Below the pieces are notes generated by a model. It did not search any database. It was given only the letters and a program-made list of their open reading frames with translations, and was not told the origin of the DNA. This document shows positions 41,772 to 51,120 of a stretch of 64,000 nucleotides of DNA, piece after piece. Within the stretch, counting starts at the first letter, position 1. Each line of letters begins with the position of its first letter. The stretch spans positions 367,487 to 431,486 of the forward strand of contig CAUAGM010000001.1 in assembly GCA_958428545.1 (NCBI GenBank), given 5' to 3'. The translations under genes were made by a program, and so were the position numbers. The DNA comes from an uncultured Arcanobacterium sp. Its GTDB lineage: Bacteria; Actinomycetota; Actinomycetes; Actinomycetales; Actinomycetaceae.

Positions 41772-43892
41772 ATGGCATTTGAGGCGCTATCCGACCTTAA
41801 CAAGGTCCGTAATATCGGCATTATGGCGCATATTGACGCCGGAAAGACCACCGTCACTGAGCGCATTTTGTTTTACACCGGCATTAACTACAAGATCGGT
41901 GAGACGCATGACGGCGCATCCACGACAGACTGGATGGAGCAGGAGAAAGAGCGTGGTATTACCATCACTTCTGCTGCTGTGACGGCATTTTGGAAAAACA
42001 ACCAGATCAACATTATCGATACCCCTGGGCACGTGGATTTCACTGTTGAGGTGGAACGTTCTTTGCGTGTGCTTGACGGCGCTGTAGCGGTGTTTGACGG
42101 CAAGGAAGGTGTGGAGCCACAGTCTGAAACTGTGTGGCGTCAGGCTGATAAGTATGGCGTTCCGCGCATTTGTTTCATCAACAAGATGGATAAGATGGGC
42201 GCCGATTTTTACTTCTCTGTGAAGACAATCGAAGAACGTCTCCACGCAACTCCACTCGTCATGGCTCTCCCAATCGGAGCTGAAAATGAGCTTTCTGGCG
42301 TGATTGATCTGCTGACAATGAAAGCTCTTCGTTTCCCTGCGGAAGACGATAAGGGCAATAAGACCATGGGTAACCTTGTGGTCGAGGAAGAAATTCCAGC
42401 AGATATGCTCGATAAAGCTGAAGAGTACCGCGCTGCTCTTATTGAGCGTGTAGCTGAGAGCGATGATGCATTGCTTGAAAAGTACTTTGGCGGCGAAGAT
42501 ATTGAAATTTCGGAAATCAAGGCTGCGATTCGTAAGCTGACGATTGCTGGTGAAATCTTCCCTGTCTTTGCTGGCTCCGCATACAAGAATATTGGCGTGC
42601 AGCCAGTGCTTGATGCTGTGATTGATTATCTGCCATCTCCTCTCGATATCGAGTCGGTCAAGGGTGTTGATCCTAAAGACGAAACCAAGGAGCTTGTGCG
42701 CAAAGCAGACGAGAAGGAGCCATTTGCTGCTCTCGCATTCAAAATTGCTGTGCACCCGTTCTTCGGACGTCTCACCTTTATTCGTGTTTACTCTGGCACG
42801 GTTGATGCTGGTGCTAGCGTTATGAATGCGACGAAGGGCAAGAAAGAGCGTATCGGTAAGATCTTCCAGATGCATGCCAATAAGGAAAATCCTGTGGATG
42901 CAGCTCATGCTGGGCATATTTATGCTGTTGTGGGATTGAAAGAGACGACGACGGGTGATACTCTCTCGGATCCGTCACACCCGATTTCCCTTGAGTCGAT
43001 GACTTTCCCGGATCCTGTGATCCACGTGGCGATTGAGCCAAAGTCTAAGGCCGATCAGGAAAAGATGGGTATCGCGATTCAGAAGCTTGCTGAAGAAGAC
43101 CCAACCTTTACAGTGAAGTTGGATGAAGAAACTGGGCAGACCGTGATTGGTGGTATGGGAGAGCTTCATCTCGATATCATCGTAGATCGTATGCGTCGTG
43201 AGTTTAAGGTCGAAGCAAACGTGGGTGCTCCAATGGTTGCATACCGCGAAACGATTCGCGCCAAGGCTGCAAATGTGGAATATACCCACAAGAAGCAGAC
43301 TGGTGGTTCTGGTCAGTTCGCAAAGGTTCTCGTCACCTTCGAGCCACTCGAAGAAAACGAAGAGGGCAAGACCTACGAGTTTATCGATGCCGTGACAGGC
43401 GGTCGCGTGCCTCGTGAGTATATCCCGTCCGTGGATGCTGGTATTCAGGCAGCTATGGAAAACGGTGTGCTTGCAGGCTTCCCGATGGTAGGAGTTAAGG
43501 CTACTCTCGAGGACGGCGCTTATCACGATGTTGACTCCTCCGAAATGGCGTTCAAGATTGCTGGACAGATGGTATTCCGTGAAGGTGCAAAGCGCGCTAA
43601 GCCGGTTATCCTCGAACCAGTAATGGACGTGGAGGTTCGTACTCCCGAGGAGTACATGGGCGATGTGATCGGCGATCTCAACTCTCGTCGTGGGCAGATT
43701 TCTTCTATGGAAGATGCCACAGGTGTTAAGATTGTGCGTGCGCTCGTACCGCTTTCCGAAATGTTTGGTTACGTTGGCGATTTGCGTTCCAAGACGCAGG
43801 GTCGTGCTGTGTACACCATGCAGTTCGCAAAGTATCAAGAGGTTCCGAAGGCCGTGGCCGACGAAATCATTTCAAAGACCCGTGGCGAGTGA
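41772..43892 (+). CDS. fusA: Elongation factor G
   Basis: A 706-residue translocation GTPase. G1 motif AHIDAGKTT (residues 19-27), G2 RGITITSAA, G3 DTPGHVDF, G4 NKMDKMGAD; domains II-V follow, with GGMGELHLDI and SVDAGIQAAMENG. AGGAAAG lies upstream of the ATG, and 81 bases separate it from rpsG. Confidence 0.98.
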   Translation: MAFEALSDLNKVRNIGIMAHIDAGKTTVTERILFYTGINYKIGETHDGASTTDWMEQEKERGITITSAAVTAFWKNNQINIIDTPGHVDFTVEVERSLRVLDGAVAVFDGKEGVEPQSETVWRQADKYGVPRICFINKMDKMGADFYFSVKTIEERLHATPLVMALPIGAENELSGVIDLLTMKALRFPAEDDKGNKTMGNLVVEEEIPADMLDKAEEYRAALIERVAESDDALLEKYFGGEDIEISEIKAAIRKLTIAGEIFPVFAGSAYKNIGVQPVLDAVIDYLPSPLDIESVKGVDPKDETKELVRKADEKEPFAALAFKIAVHPFFGRLTFIRVYSGTVDAGASVMNATKGKKERIGKIFQMHANKENPVDAAHAGHIYAVVGLKETTTGDTLSDPSHPISLESMTFPDPVIHVAIEPKSKADQEKMGIAIQKLAEEDPTFTVKLDEETGQTVIGGMGELHLDIIVDRMRREFKVEANVGAPMVAYRETIRAKAANVEYTHKKQTGGSGQFAKVLVTFEPLEENEEGKTYEFIDAVTGGRVPREYIPSVDAGIQAAMENGVLAGFPMVGVKATLEDGAYHDVDSSEMAFKIAGQMVFREGAKRAKPVILEPVMDVEVRTPEEYMGDVIGDLNSRRGQISSMEDATGVKIVRALVPLSEMFGYVGDLRSKTQGRAVYTMQFAKYQEVPKAVADEIISKTRGE

Positions 43893-44031
43893 GCCAGCAG
43901 GTTAAATTTACAAAGAAACAATTCAACCAGTAGGATTCATATAGCCGCGGATGCGGTGCGTGAGCGTAAAGCGGTTATGCACCCGTTCAGCTAGCTGAAA
44001 ATCACTACCCGAGTCCAGGAGGACACTAATA

Positions 44032-45222
44032 ATGGCAAAGGCCGTTTACGATAAGTCCAAGCCGCATATGAATATCGGCACCATCGGTCACGTTGACCAT
44101 GGCAAGACCACCCTTACTGCTGCTATCACCAAGGTGTTGGCTGAGAAGTATCCGGATCTCAACTCCGCAACTGCATTCGAGAACATCGATAATGCACCAG
44201 AAGAGCGTGAGCGCGGCATTACTATCAACGTTGCACACGTTGAGTATCAGACCGAAAAGCGTCACTATGCACACGTAGACGCTCCAGGGCACGCCGACTA
44301 CATCAAGAACATGATTACTGGCGCAGCTCAGATGGATGGCGCAATCCTCGTGGTTGCTGCTACTGACGGTCCAATGGCTCAGACTCGTGAGCACGTGCTT
44401 CTCGCTCGCCAGGTAGGCGTGCCGGATCTCATTGTTGCATTGAACAAGTGCGATATGGTTGAGGATCCAGAACTTATCGATCTCGTTGAAATGGAAGCTC
44501 GTGAGCTCCTTTCTGATCAGGATTATCCAGGCGATGACGCACCTGTTGTGCGTGTATCCGCTTATCAGGCACTCCAGGGCGATCCTGAATGGGTTAAGAC
44601 CATCGAAGAGCTCATGGATGCAGTTGATAGCTACTTCCCGGATCCAGAGCGTGATCTCGATAAGCCATTCCTCATGCCAATTGAAGATGTGTTCACGATC
44701 TCTGGTCGCGGCACCGTGGTCACTGGTCGTGTGGAGCGCGGTTTGCTCAACCTGAACGAAGAGGTTGAAATTCTCGGTATCCGTGCACCTCAGAAGACTA
44801 CAGTGACTGGTATTGAAATGTTCCACAAGAGCATGGATCATGCAGACGCTGGTGAGAACTGCGGTCTTCTTCTCCGTGGTACCAAGCGTGACGAAGTTGA
44901 GCGTGGTCAGGTTGTGGCTAAGCCAGGAACTATCACCCCTCACACCAACTTCGAGGGTCAGGTATACGTCCTTACCAAGGACGAAGGCGGTCGTCACAAC
45001 CCGTTCTTCACAAACTACCGTCCACAGTTCTACTTCCGTACCACTGACGTGACTGGTGTTATCACTCTCCCAGAGGGTACCGAAATGGTTATGCCTGGCG
45101 ACAACACCACCATTACGGTTGAGCTTATTCAGCCAATCGCTATGGAAGAGGGTCTCGGCTTCGCTATCCGCGAAGGCGGTCGTACCGTTGGTTCAGGCAA
45201 GGTGACCAAGGTTATTAAGTGA
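44032..45222 (+). CDS. tuf: Elongation factor Tu
   Basis: A 396-residue EF-Tu delivering aminoacyl-tRNA. G1 GHVDHGKTT (residues 19-27), G2 RGITINVAH, G3 DAPGHADY, G4 NKCDMVED. CCAGGAGG precedes the ATG, 139 bases after fusA. It is the only tuf in the window and ends the str operon at a strong terminator. Confidence 0.98.
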   Translation: MAKAVYDKSKPHMNIGTIGHVDHGKTTLTAAITKVLAEKYPDLNSATAFENIDNAPEERERGITINVAHVEYQTEKRHYAHVDAPGHADYIKNMITGAAQMDGAILVVAATDGPMAQTREHVLLARQVGVPDLIVALNKCDMVEDPELIDLVEMEARELLSDQDYPGDDAPVVRVSAYQALQGDPEWVKTIEELMDAVDSYFPDPERDLDKPFLMPIEDVFTISGRGTVVTGRVERGLLNLNEEVEILGIRAPQKTTVTGIEMFHKSMDHADAGENCGLLLRGTKRDEVERGQVVAKPGTITPHTNFEGQVYVLTKDEGGRHNPFFTNYRPQFYFRTTDVTGVITLPEGTEMVMPGDNTTITVELIQPIAMEEGLGFAIREGGRTVGSGKVTKVIK

Positions 45223-45259
45223 GGCATACGCTGATCTGAAACTAAAGCTTATTGCTTAG

Positions 45260-45307
45260 GAAAGTGTGCTCCCAGCTGTATATCAGTTGCGAGCACACTT
45301 TCTTTTT
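45260..45307 (+). terminator. Intrinsic terminator after tuf
   Basis: Perfect 12-bp arms GAAAGTGTGCTC/GAGCACACTTTC, 19-base loop, followed by five T. Confidence 0.88.
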
Positions 45308-45424
45308 CTAATATTTTTTTTGGGAATATTATTGAATGTTTGATCGTTATAGCTTGTGATTGGCAAGAGAAAAGAAAGATTCCAGTAAATAAAAGGAATC
45401 ACTCTTGTATATGAAAGGATGATC

Positions 45425-45688
45425 ATGGGTTTCGCCGAAACAATTAAGAATAAAGCTGAAGAGCTGAGCGGAAAAGCAAAAGAAGCAGCAGGAAAAGTAA
45501 CATGTGATCACGATCTTGAAGCTGAAGGCAATGCGGATCAGATGAGCGGCAAAGCAAAGGAACTTGCTAATCAAGTTCAAGAAAAGTTTGAAGAAATGAA
45601 AGATACGGTCTCAGATTTTGCAGATAAAGCTCGCGCGAATGGTGAGGCTGCAATCGATAAAATCAAAGGCGAAGATTCTGCCAAGTGA
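45425..45688 (+). CDS. CsbD-like stress protein
   Basis: An 87-residue hydrophilic, Lys/Glu/Ala-rich protein of the CsbD family: GFAETIKNKAEELSGKAKEA, then TCDHDLEAEGNADQMSGKAK, the family's duplicated K-A-E-E-x-x-G-K pattern. AAAGG at 45414-45418 is 6 bases before the ATG at 45425; the ATG at 45419 overlaps the ribosome site. CsbD genes are usually general-stress induced; the molecular role is unknown. It is isolated between the tuf terminator and the S10 operon. Confidence 0.85.
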   Translation: MGFAETIKNKAEELSGKAKEAAGKVTCDHDLEAEGNADQMSGKAKELANQVQEKFEEMKDTVSDFADKARANGEAAIDKIKGEDSAK

Positions 45689-45734
45689 CTGTAAGCAGAT
45701 CGCGCTTGGATATTTATTCGTAACGAATGCGATA

Positions 45735-45780
45735 AATGGCGATACCGAGAATTGCTCAGGCAGTTCTCAGTATCGCCATT
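45735..45780 (+). terminator. Hairpin after the CsbD-like gene
   Basis: Long stem: AATGGCGATAC/GTATCGCCATT outside, GAGAATTGC/GCAGTTCTC inside, separated by one mismatch, loop TCAG. No T run follows, so a tail-less terminator. Confidence 0.65.
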
Positions 45781-45849
45781 ATGTGTATCTATTGCTTTTC
45801 CAAGACAGGGAAAATTACTGTGCTGTGCCCCACCTAACGTTGAACGAGG

Positions 45850-45879
45850 TTGCTAATGAGTAGATAATTACGGCATACT
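45850..45879 (+). promoter_or_regulatory. Candidate S10-operon promoter
   Basis: TTGCTA (45850-45855), 18-base spacer, CATACT (45874-45879). Just downstream the leader can fold: CGGCATAC (45871-45878) with GTATGCCG, or the overlapping CTCGG-TATG-CCGAG (45890-45903), and then GCTGATTC/GAATCAGC (45916-45939). Confidence 0.4.
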
Positions 45880-46051
45880 AGATGAGTTGCTCGGTATGCC
45901 GAGTGTGAAAGCGTGGCTGATTCACAAAAGAGAATCAGCGCAAATTCAAGGCTTTATCAAAATTCCATAGTGGCGTTCAGTGGGTCTCTCTGCGACACGC
46001 CCGAGTGCGGGTTTCGGTAAAGTCGAAGTAAGAAGAGAGGGAGACGACGCC

Positions 46052-46360
46052 ATGGCGGGACAGAAAATCCGCATCCGTCTGAAGTCGTATGACCACGAGG
46101 TCATCGACAATGCAGCGAAAAAGCTCGTCGACGAAGTTACCCGTACGGGAGCATCGGTTGTGGGGCCTGTGCCTCTGCCAACGGAGAAGAATGTATTTAC
46201 GGTTATCCGTTCGCCCCACAAGTACAAAGACAGCCGTGAGCAGTTTGAAATGCGCACACATAAACGTTTGATCGACATCGTTGATCCAACCCTGAAGACG
46301 ATCGATACGCTTCGTCGCTTGGATCTTCCAGCAGATGTGAGTGTTGAGATCAAGCTCTGA
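46052..46360 (+). CDS. rpsJ: 30S ribosomal protein S10
   Basis: A 102-residue S10, also a NusG/NusB partner in antitermination. The ATG at 46052 gives the standard AGQKIRIRLKSYDHEVID start with GAGAGGGAG upstream; the longer frame from 45980 is not supported. First gene of the S10 operon, behind a roughly 170-base structured leader. Confidence 0.96.
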   Translation: MAGQKIRIRLKSYDHEVIDNAAKKLVDEVTRTGASVVGPVPLPTEKNVFTVIRSPHKYKDSREQFEMRTHKRLIDIVDPTLKTIDTLRRLDLPADVSVEIKL

Positions 46361-46389
46361 TCGGCTCTGAAGGTATTGAGGTAACGATA

Positions 46390-47058
46390 ATGGTAAAGAA
46401 CATCCAAGCAGTGGCGCCGAAGCCTGTAAAGGCTCTTCTCGGCACCAAGCTCGGCATGACTCAAGTATGGGATGAGAATGCGAAACTCGTGCCCGTCACC
46501 GTTGTGCGAGTAGGAAAGAATGTCGTCACTCAGGTACGTACTCCTGAGGTTGATGGCTATGAAGCTGTGCAGCTCGCTTCTGGCGAACTCAAAGCTAAAA
46601 ATGTGACGAAGCCGTTGGCTGGTCACTTTGCAAAGGCAGGTGTTGAACCTCGCCGCCATATTGCAGAAATCCGTACTGTAGATGCTTCTGAGTATACGCT
46701 CGGGCAGGAACTCGGTGTGGAGACTTTCGAGGCTGGCGCCATCGTAGACGTGATCGGCAAATCAAAGGGTAAAGGATTTGCCGGCGTTATGAAACGCCAC
46801 GGATTTGCTGGTGTTTCTGCATCTCATGGTGCACACCGTAACCACCGCAAGCCTGGCTCAATTGGTGCTTGCGCAACGCCATCACGTGTATTCAAAGGTA
46901 TGCGTATGGCAGGTCGCATGGGCAATGCACGTGTGACAGTTCAGAATTTGACCATTCACGCTGTTGACGTTGAGCATGAATTGCTTCTCGTCAAAGGTGC
47001 TATCCCTGGTCCTAAGGGCAGCACAGTCGTGATCCGCACTGCCGTGAAGGGAGCCTGA
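46390..47058 (+). CDS. rplC: 50S ribosomal protein L3
   Basis: A 222-residue L3 near the peptidyl-transferase centre. Visible: LLGTKLGMTQVW near the N-terminus and the long loop SKGKGFAGVMKRHGF followed by ASHGAHRNHRKPGSIG. Second gene of the S10 operon, 29 bases after rpsJ. Confidence 0.97.
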   Translation: MVKNIQAVAPKPVKALLGTKLGMTQVWDENAKLVPVTVVRVGKNVVTQVRTPEVDGYEAVQLASGELKAKNVTKPLAGHFAKAGVEPRRHIAEIRTVDASEYTLGQELGVETFEAGAIVDVIGKSKGKGFAGVMKRHGFAGVSASHGAHRNHRKPGSIGACATPSRVFKGMRMAGRMGNARVTVQNLTIHAVDVEHELLLVKGAIPGPKGSTVVIRTAVKGA

Positions 47059-47063
47059 TTTAG

Positions 47064-47717
47064 ATGGCAGACTTCAAGGTTGACGTTTTAGATTACGCTG
47101 GCAAGAAAGCCGGCACTGCTACACTTCCAGCAGAGCTGTTCGATGTGGATACAAACGTGGCACTGCTTCATCAGGTTGTCGTTGCTCAGCGCGCTGCAGC
47201 TCGTCAAGGTACTCACTCCACCAAGACTCGCGGCGAAGTTCGCGGCGGCGGCGTGAAGCCTTTTAAGCAGAAGGGTACAGGTCGCGCTCGTCAAGGTTCG
47301 ATCCGCGCTCCACACTTCACTGGTGGCGGCATTGTGCATGGGCCAAAGCCGCGCGACTATTCACAGCGCACACCTAAGAAAATGATTAAAGCTGCTGTTC
47401 GTCAGAGCCTGTCTGATCGTGCACGCGCTAGCCGTATTTTCATCGTGAAGGGTTTCGTAGAATCTGAAACTCCTTCAACTAAGACAGCTGTGACACTCCT
47501 CAACACGTTCACTGAAGCAAAGCGAGTGCTCGCTGTTGTTGGTCGTGATTCAGATGTTGATGTGTTGTCACTGCGCAACGTTCCAGAAGTACATACTCTT
47601 TATGTGGATCAGCTCAATGCATACGATGTGCTCGTTGCAGATGACGTTGTTTTCACCGAAGAGGCACTGAGGACGTGGATAGACCTCAATTCCACAGCTA
47701 AGGAGGCCACGAAGTGA
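47064..47717 (+). CDS. rplD: 50S ribosomal protein L4
   Basis: A 217-residue L4 with the exit-tunnel loop rich in basic and Gly residues (about 45-90, including KGTGRARQGSIRAPHF). Five bases after rplC; its TGA overlaps the GTG of rplW. In gammaproteobacteria L4 represses this operon; not assumed here. Confidence 0.97.
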   Translation: MADFKVDVLDYAGKKAGTATLPAELFDVDTNVALLHQVVVAQRAAARQGTHSTKTRGEVRGGGVKPFKQKGTGRARQGSIRAPHFTGGGIVHGPKPRDYSQRTPKKMIKAAVRQSLSDRARASRIFIVKGFVESETPSTKTAVTLLNTFTEAKRVLAVVGRDSDVDVLSLRNVPEVHTLYVDQLNAYDVLVADDVVFTEEALRTWIDLNSTAKEATK

Positions 47718-48025
47718 CGAACGAAGCTTTTTGGAACAAAGATCCGCACGACGTCATTCTTCGCCCGGTAGCTTCTGAGAAAGCTACTCGTCTCGAAGAT
47801 GAAGGTAAGTATTCCTTCTTTGTGCATCCTGATGCCAACAAAACGCAGATCAAGATCGCAGTTGAAAAGATCTTCGGCGTGAAGGTTGCTTCCGTCAATA
47901 CGATTAATCGCGCTGGTAAGACAACGCGTTCACGGACGGGTATTGGTAAGCGTAAAGACACGAAGCGTGCGATCGTGACGCTGCGTGAAGGTACGATCGA
48001 TATCTACGGCGACATCGTTGCGTAG
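47714..48025 (+). CDS. rplW: 50S ribosomal protein L23
   Basis: A 103-residue L23, docking site for trigger factor and SRP at the tunnel exit. GTG start overlapping the rplD stop (GTGA). Contains HDVILRPVASEKATRL and the RTGIGKRKDTKRA tail loop. Confidence 0.96.
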   Translation: MTNEAFWNKDPHDVILRPVASEKATRLEDEGKYSFFVHPDANKTQIKIAVEKIFGVKVASVNTINRAGKTTRSRTGIGKRKDTKRAIVTLREGTIDIYGDIVA

Positions 48026-48047
48026 CGAGGATTGAGGAAGAACACTC

Positions 48048-48884
48048 ATGGGAATTCGTAAGTATAAGCCGACGACGCCAGGGCGCCGTGGTTCTAGTGT
48101 GGCAGATTTCGCCGAAATCACGCGCACGACCCCGGAGAAGAGCCTTGTACGTCCGCTTCATAAGACTGGTGGCCGCAACAATAATGGTCGCATTACCACT
48201 CGCCATAAAGGCGGTGGGCACAAGCGTCAGTACCGTTTGATCGACTTCCGTCGTCACGATAAAGACGGTATCAACGCGAAAGTGGCACATATCGAATATG
48301 ATCCAAACCGCACCTCGCGTATTGCATTGCTTCACTACGTTGATGGCACGAAGCGTTATATTCTTGCACCAGATGGTCTTAAGCAGGGAATGATCATTGA
48401 AAATGGTCCGAATGCTGATATCAAGCCAGGTAACAGCCTTCCGTTGCGCAACATTCCAGTTGGTACAGTTGTGCACGCAGTAGAGTTGCAGCCAGGCGGC
48501 GGTGCAAAGATTGCACGCTCTGCTGGTAACTCTGTGCAGCTTGTGGCTAAGGAAGGCAAATATGCACAGTTGCGTATGCCTTCTGGCGAAATTCGCAACG
48601 TCGATGCTCGCTGCCGCGCTACTGTTGGTACCGTTGGTAATGCTGAGCAGGGCAATATCAACTGGGGCAAAGCAGGTCGTAAGCGCTGGAAGGGCGTTCG
48701 TCCTACTGTCCGCGGTGTTGTGATGAACCCTGTGGATCACCCACATGGTGGTGGTGAAGGCAAGACTTCTGGTGGTCGTCACCCAGTGACACCTTGGGGT
48801 AAGCCTGAAGGTCGTACGCGTCATCCAAACAAGCCCAGCGACAAGCTCATCGTGCGCCGTCGCAAGACTGGCAAGAATCGTTGA
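48048..48884 (+). CDS. rplB: 50S ribosomal protein L2
   Basis: A 278-residue L2, required for subunit association and peptidyl-transferase assembly. N-terminal GIRKYKPTTPGRRG and the conserved NPVDHPHGGGEGK ... GRHPVTPWGKP near the C-terminus, which holds the functionally important histidine. Confidence 0.98.
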   Translation: MGIRKYKPTTPGRRGSSVADFAEITRTTPEKSLVRPLHKTGGRNNNGRITTRHKGGGHKRQYRLIDFRRHDKDGINAKVAHIEYDPNRTSRIALLHYVDGTKRYILAPDGLKQGMIIENGPNADIKPGNSLPLRNIPVGTVVHAVELQPGGGAKIARSAGNSVQLVAKEGKYAQLRMPSGEIRNVDARCRATVGTVGNAEQGNINWGKAGRKRWKGVRPTVRGVVMNPVDHPHGGGEGKTSGGRHPVTPWGKPEGRTRHPNKPSDKLIVRRRKTGKNR

Positions 48885-48899
48885 TAGGAGGAATGAGCT

Positions 48900-49181
48900 A
48901 TGCCGCGTAGTTTGAAGAAAGGTCCATTCGTAGACGAACACCTTATGAAGAAGGTGGACGAGCAGAACGAAAAGGGCACGAAGAATGTGATCAAGACGTG
49001 GAGCCGCCGTTCCATGATTACGCCAGACTTCCTCGGGCACACAATTGCTGTGCACGATGGTCGTAAGCATGTGCCAGTGTTTGTCACTGAATCAATGGTG
49101 GGTCACAAACTTGGTGAATTCGCTCCAACCCGTACCTTCAAAGGGCACGAGAAGGACGACAAGAAGGGTCGTCGCCGCTGA
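48900..49181 (+). CDS. rpsS: 30S ribosomal protein S19
   Basis: A 93-residue S19 of the 30S head. Starts MPRSLKKGPFVDEHL and carries the signature ITPDFLGHTIAVHDGRKHV. TAGGAGG lies upstream of its ATG. Confidence 0.97.
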   Translation: MPRSLKKGPFVDEHLMKKVDEQNEKGTKNVIKTWSRRSMITPDFLGHTIAVHDGRKHVPVFVTESMVGHKLGEFAPTRTFKGHEKDDKKGRRR

Positions 49182-49213
49182 GGCACGTGAGTAGGAAAGA
49201 GATAGGCAGAAAT

Positions 49214-49579
49214 ATGGAAGCTAAGGCGCAAGCAAAATTTGTGCGCACTACGCCCCAGAAGTCGCGCCGTGTGATCAATGAAATCCGCGGTAAGCGTGCT
49301 CTGGATGCCGTCGATGTGCTCACGTATGCTCCTCAGGCTGTGGCTCGTGATATTAAGGGCGTGCTGCTTTCAGCAATTGCAAATGCTCGTTTTAAAGCAG
49401 ATGAAGCTGGCGAGCGTTTGAGCGAAGAAGCACTCGTTATCACCGCCGCTTATGTAGATGAAGGGCCAACTATGAAGCGTATTCGCCCGCGTGCTCAAGG
49501 TCGTGCAAATCGGATCTTGAAGCGCACGAGCCATATCACGGTGGTTGTCTCTGATGGTAAGAACGAGAAGGAGGCCTGA
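49214..49579 (+). CDS. rplV: 50S ribosomal protein L22
   Basis: A 121-residue L22 lining the exit tunnel. I start at ATG 49214 (MEAKAQAKFVRTTPQKSRRV), the usual N-terminus; the frame also opens at GTG 49187, but that gives nine extra residues that include the purine-rich ribosome site AGGAAAGAG. Tunnel loop near RIRPRAQGRANRILKR. Confidence 0.93.
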   Translation: MEAKAQAKFVRTTPQKSRRVINEIRGKRALDAVDVLTYAPQAVARDIKGVLLSAIANARFKADEAGERLSEEALVITAAYVDEGPTMKRIRPRAQGRANRILKRTSHITVVVSDGKNEKEA

Positions 49580-49581
49580 TC

Positions 49582-50451
49582 GTGGGGCAGAAAGTAAACC
49601 CAACAGGGTTCCGCTTGGGAATTACTACGGATCATCGTTCAAAATGGTTTGCTGATTCCAAGAAGGAAGGGCAGCGTTACCGCGATTATCTCGGTGAAGA
49701 TATTAAAATTCGCCGTCTCATGGAAATGAAGTTGGAACGCGCAGGCGTAAGCCGCGTCAACATTGAGCGCCGCACTGAGCGCGTTGTAGTGGATATCCAC
49801 ACAGCTCGCCCAGGTATTGTGATCGGGCGTCGTGGTGCTGAGGCAGATCGTCTCCGCCAGGATCTTGAAAAGCTCACTGGTAAGAGTGTTCAGCTCAACA
49901 TCCTTGAGGTTAAGAATCCAGAAGCTGATGCACAGCTCGTTGCTCAAGGCATTGCCGAACAGCTGGCAGCGCGCGTGAGCTTCCGCCGTGCAATGCGCAA
50001 GGGGATTCAGAGTGCTCAACGCGCTGGCGCAAAAGGTATTCGAGTACAATGCTCAGGGCGTCTCGGTGGCGCAGAAATGAGCCGTAGTGAATTTTACCGT
50101 GAAGGTCGTGTACCGTTGCACACTCTTCGCGCAAATATCGATTACGGCTTCTATGAGGCAAAAACCACTTTCGGGCGCATCGGTGTGAAAGTGTGGATTT
50201 ATCGTGGCGACATGACCGAGCAAGAATACTTCCGTTCCCTTAACGAAGGAGGACGTGGGCGCGGTCGCTCTGGAAACCGTGATGACCGCCGTGGTAACCG
50301 TGGCAATCGTGGTAACCGTGGCAATCGTGCAAACCGTACTCAAAACGCACAGGCTGAAGAAGCTCAGGCAACTGAAGCTGCCAGCGTAAACGAAGCCGTT
50401 GCTGCTCAGGCATCGGCTCCAGAAGCTACTACTCAAGAAACGGAGGCCTGA
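49582..50451 (+). CDS. rpsC: 30S ribosomal protein S3 with Arg/Gly/Asn tail
   Basis: A 289-residue S3 of the mRNA entry channel. GTG start 2 bases after the rplV stop. KH domain with GIVIGRRGAEADRL (about 75-88), then the S3 C-terminal domain to about 215. The extra tail contains RGN repeated four times followed by RAN, and then an acidic Ala/Glu/Gln stretch, longer than in E. coli (233 residues) but of a type common in actinobacteria. Confidence 0.97.
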   Translation: MGQKVNPTGFRLGITTDHRSKWFADSKKEGQRYRDYLGEDIKIRRLMEMKLERAGVSRVNIERRTERVVVDIHTARPGIVIGRRGAEADRLRQDLEKLTGKSVQLNILEVKNPEADAQLVAQGIAEQLAARVSFRRAMRKGIQSAQRAGAKGIRVQCSGRLGGAEMSRSEFYREGRVPLHTLRANIDYGFYEAKTTFGRIGVKVWIYRGDMTEQEYFRSLNEGGRGRGRSGNRDDRRGNRGNRGNRGNRANRTQNAQAEEAQATEAASVNEAVAAQASAPEATTQETEA

Positions 50452-50456
50452 GATTA

Positions 50457-50873
50457 ATGCTCATTCCTCGTCGTACTAAGTATCGTAAGCAGCACCGCCC
50501 AGGGCGTACTGGCATGAGCAAGGGTGGAAACACCTTGGCATTCGGTGATTTTGGTATCCAAGCTTTGGAGCCTGCATATATTACCAACCGCCAGATCGAG
50601 GCTGCACGTATTGCAATGACTCGTTACATTAAGCGTGGCGGTAAAGTGTGGATCAACATTTTCCCCGATCGCCCGCTCACCAAGAAAGCACTTGGTCTGC
50701 GTATGGGTTCTGGTAAGGGACCTGTGGAAACGTGGGTTGCAAATGTCAAGCCTGGTCGCATTATGTTTGAAATCACTGGTGTGAGCGAAGAGCTTGCACG
50801 AGGCGCTATGTCTCGCGCAATGCACAAGCTCCCCATGAAGACACGTTTCGTGATGCGTGAGGAAGGTGAATGA
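50457..50873 (+). CDS. rplP: 50S ribosomal protein L16
   Basis: A 138-residue L16 that helps position A-site tRNA. Starts MLIPRRTKYRKQHRPGR and contains RMGSGKGPVETWVA. Its TGA overlaps the region of the rpmC starts. Confidence 0.97.
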   Translation: MLIPRRTKYRKQHRPGRTGMSKGGNTLAFGDFGIQALEPAYITNRQIEAARIAMTRYIKRGGKVWINIFPDRPLTKKALGLRMGSGKGPVETWVANVKPGRIMFEITGVSEELARGAMSRAMHKLPMKTRFVMREEGE

Positions 50874-51112
50874 TGGCTAAGGGTATATCCACTGAAGAAT
50901 TAGATAAGCTCACCGATGCTGAACTCACTGAAAAGGTGAAGGAATTTAAGGAAGAGCTCTTCAATCTGCGCTTCTCTGCCGTCACTCATCGCTTAGACGA
51001 TCCAGGTCGGTTGAAGGAAGTACGCCGCGATATTGCGCGTATTTACACCATCGTTCGTGAGCGCGAGCTCGGTATCCGTACCGCTCCTGCCGCTCGTGGC
51101 GCTAAGAAGTGA
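50873..51112 (+). CDS. rpmC: 50S ribosomal protein L29
   Basis: A 79-residue L29 near the tunnel exit. Of ATG 50870 and ATG 50873 the second is better spaced from GGAAGG and gives MAKGISTEELDKLTDAEL. Helical core ELFNLRFSAVTHRLDDPGRL. It shares one base with the rplP stop. Confidence 0.94.
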   Translation: MAKGISTEELDKLTDAELTEKVKEFKEELFNLRFSAVTHRLDDPGRLKEVRRDIARIYTIVRERELGIRTAPAARGAKK

Positions 51113-51120
51113 GGTCTGAA

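Noticed and set aside
45980..46051. Longer rpsJ frame
   Set aside because: The extra residues precede a good ribosome site and are not part of S10.
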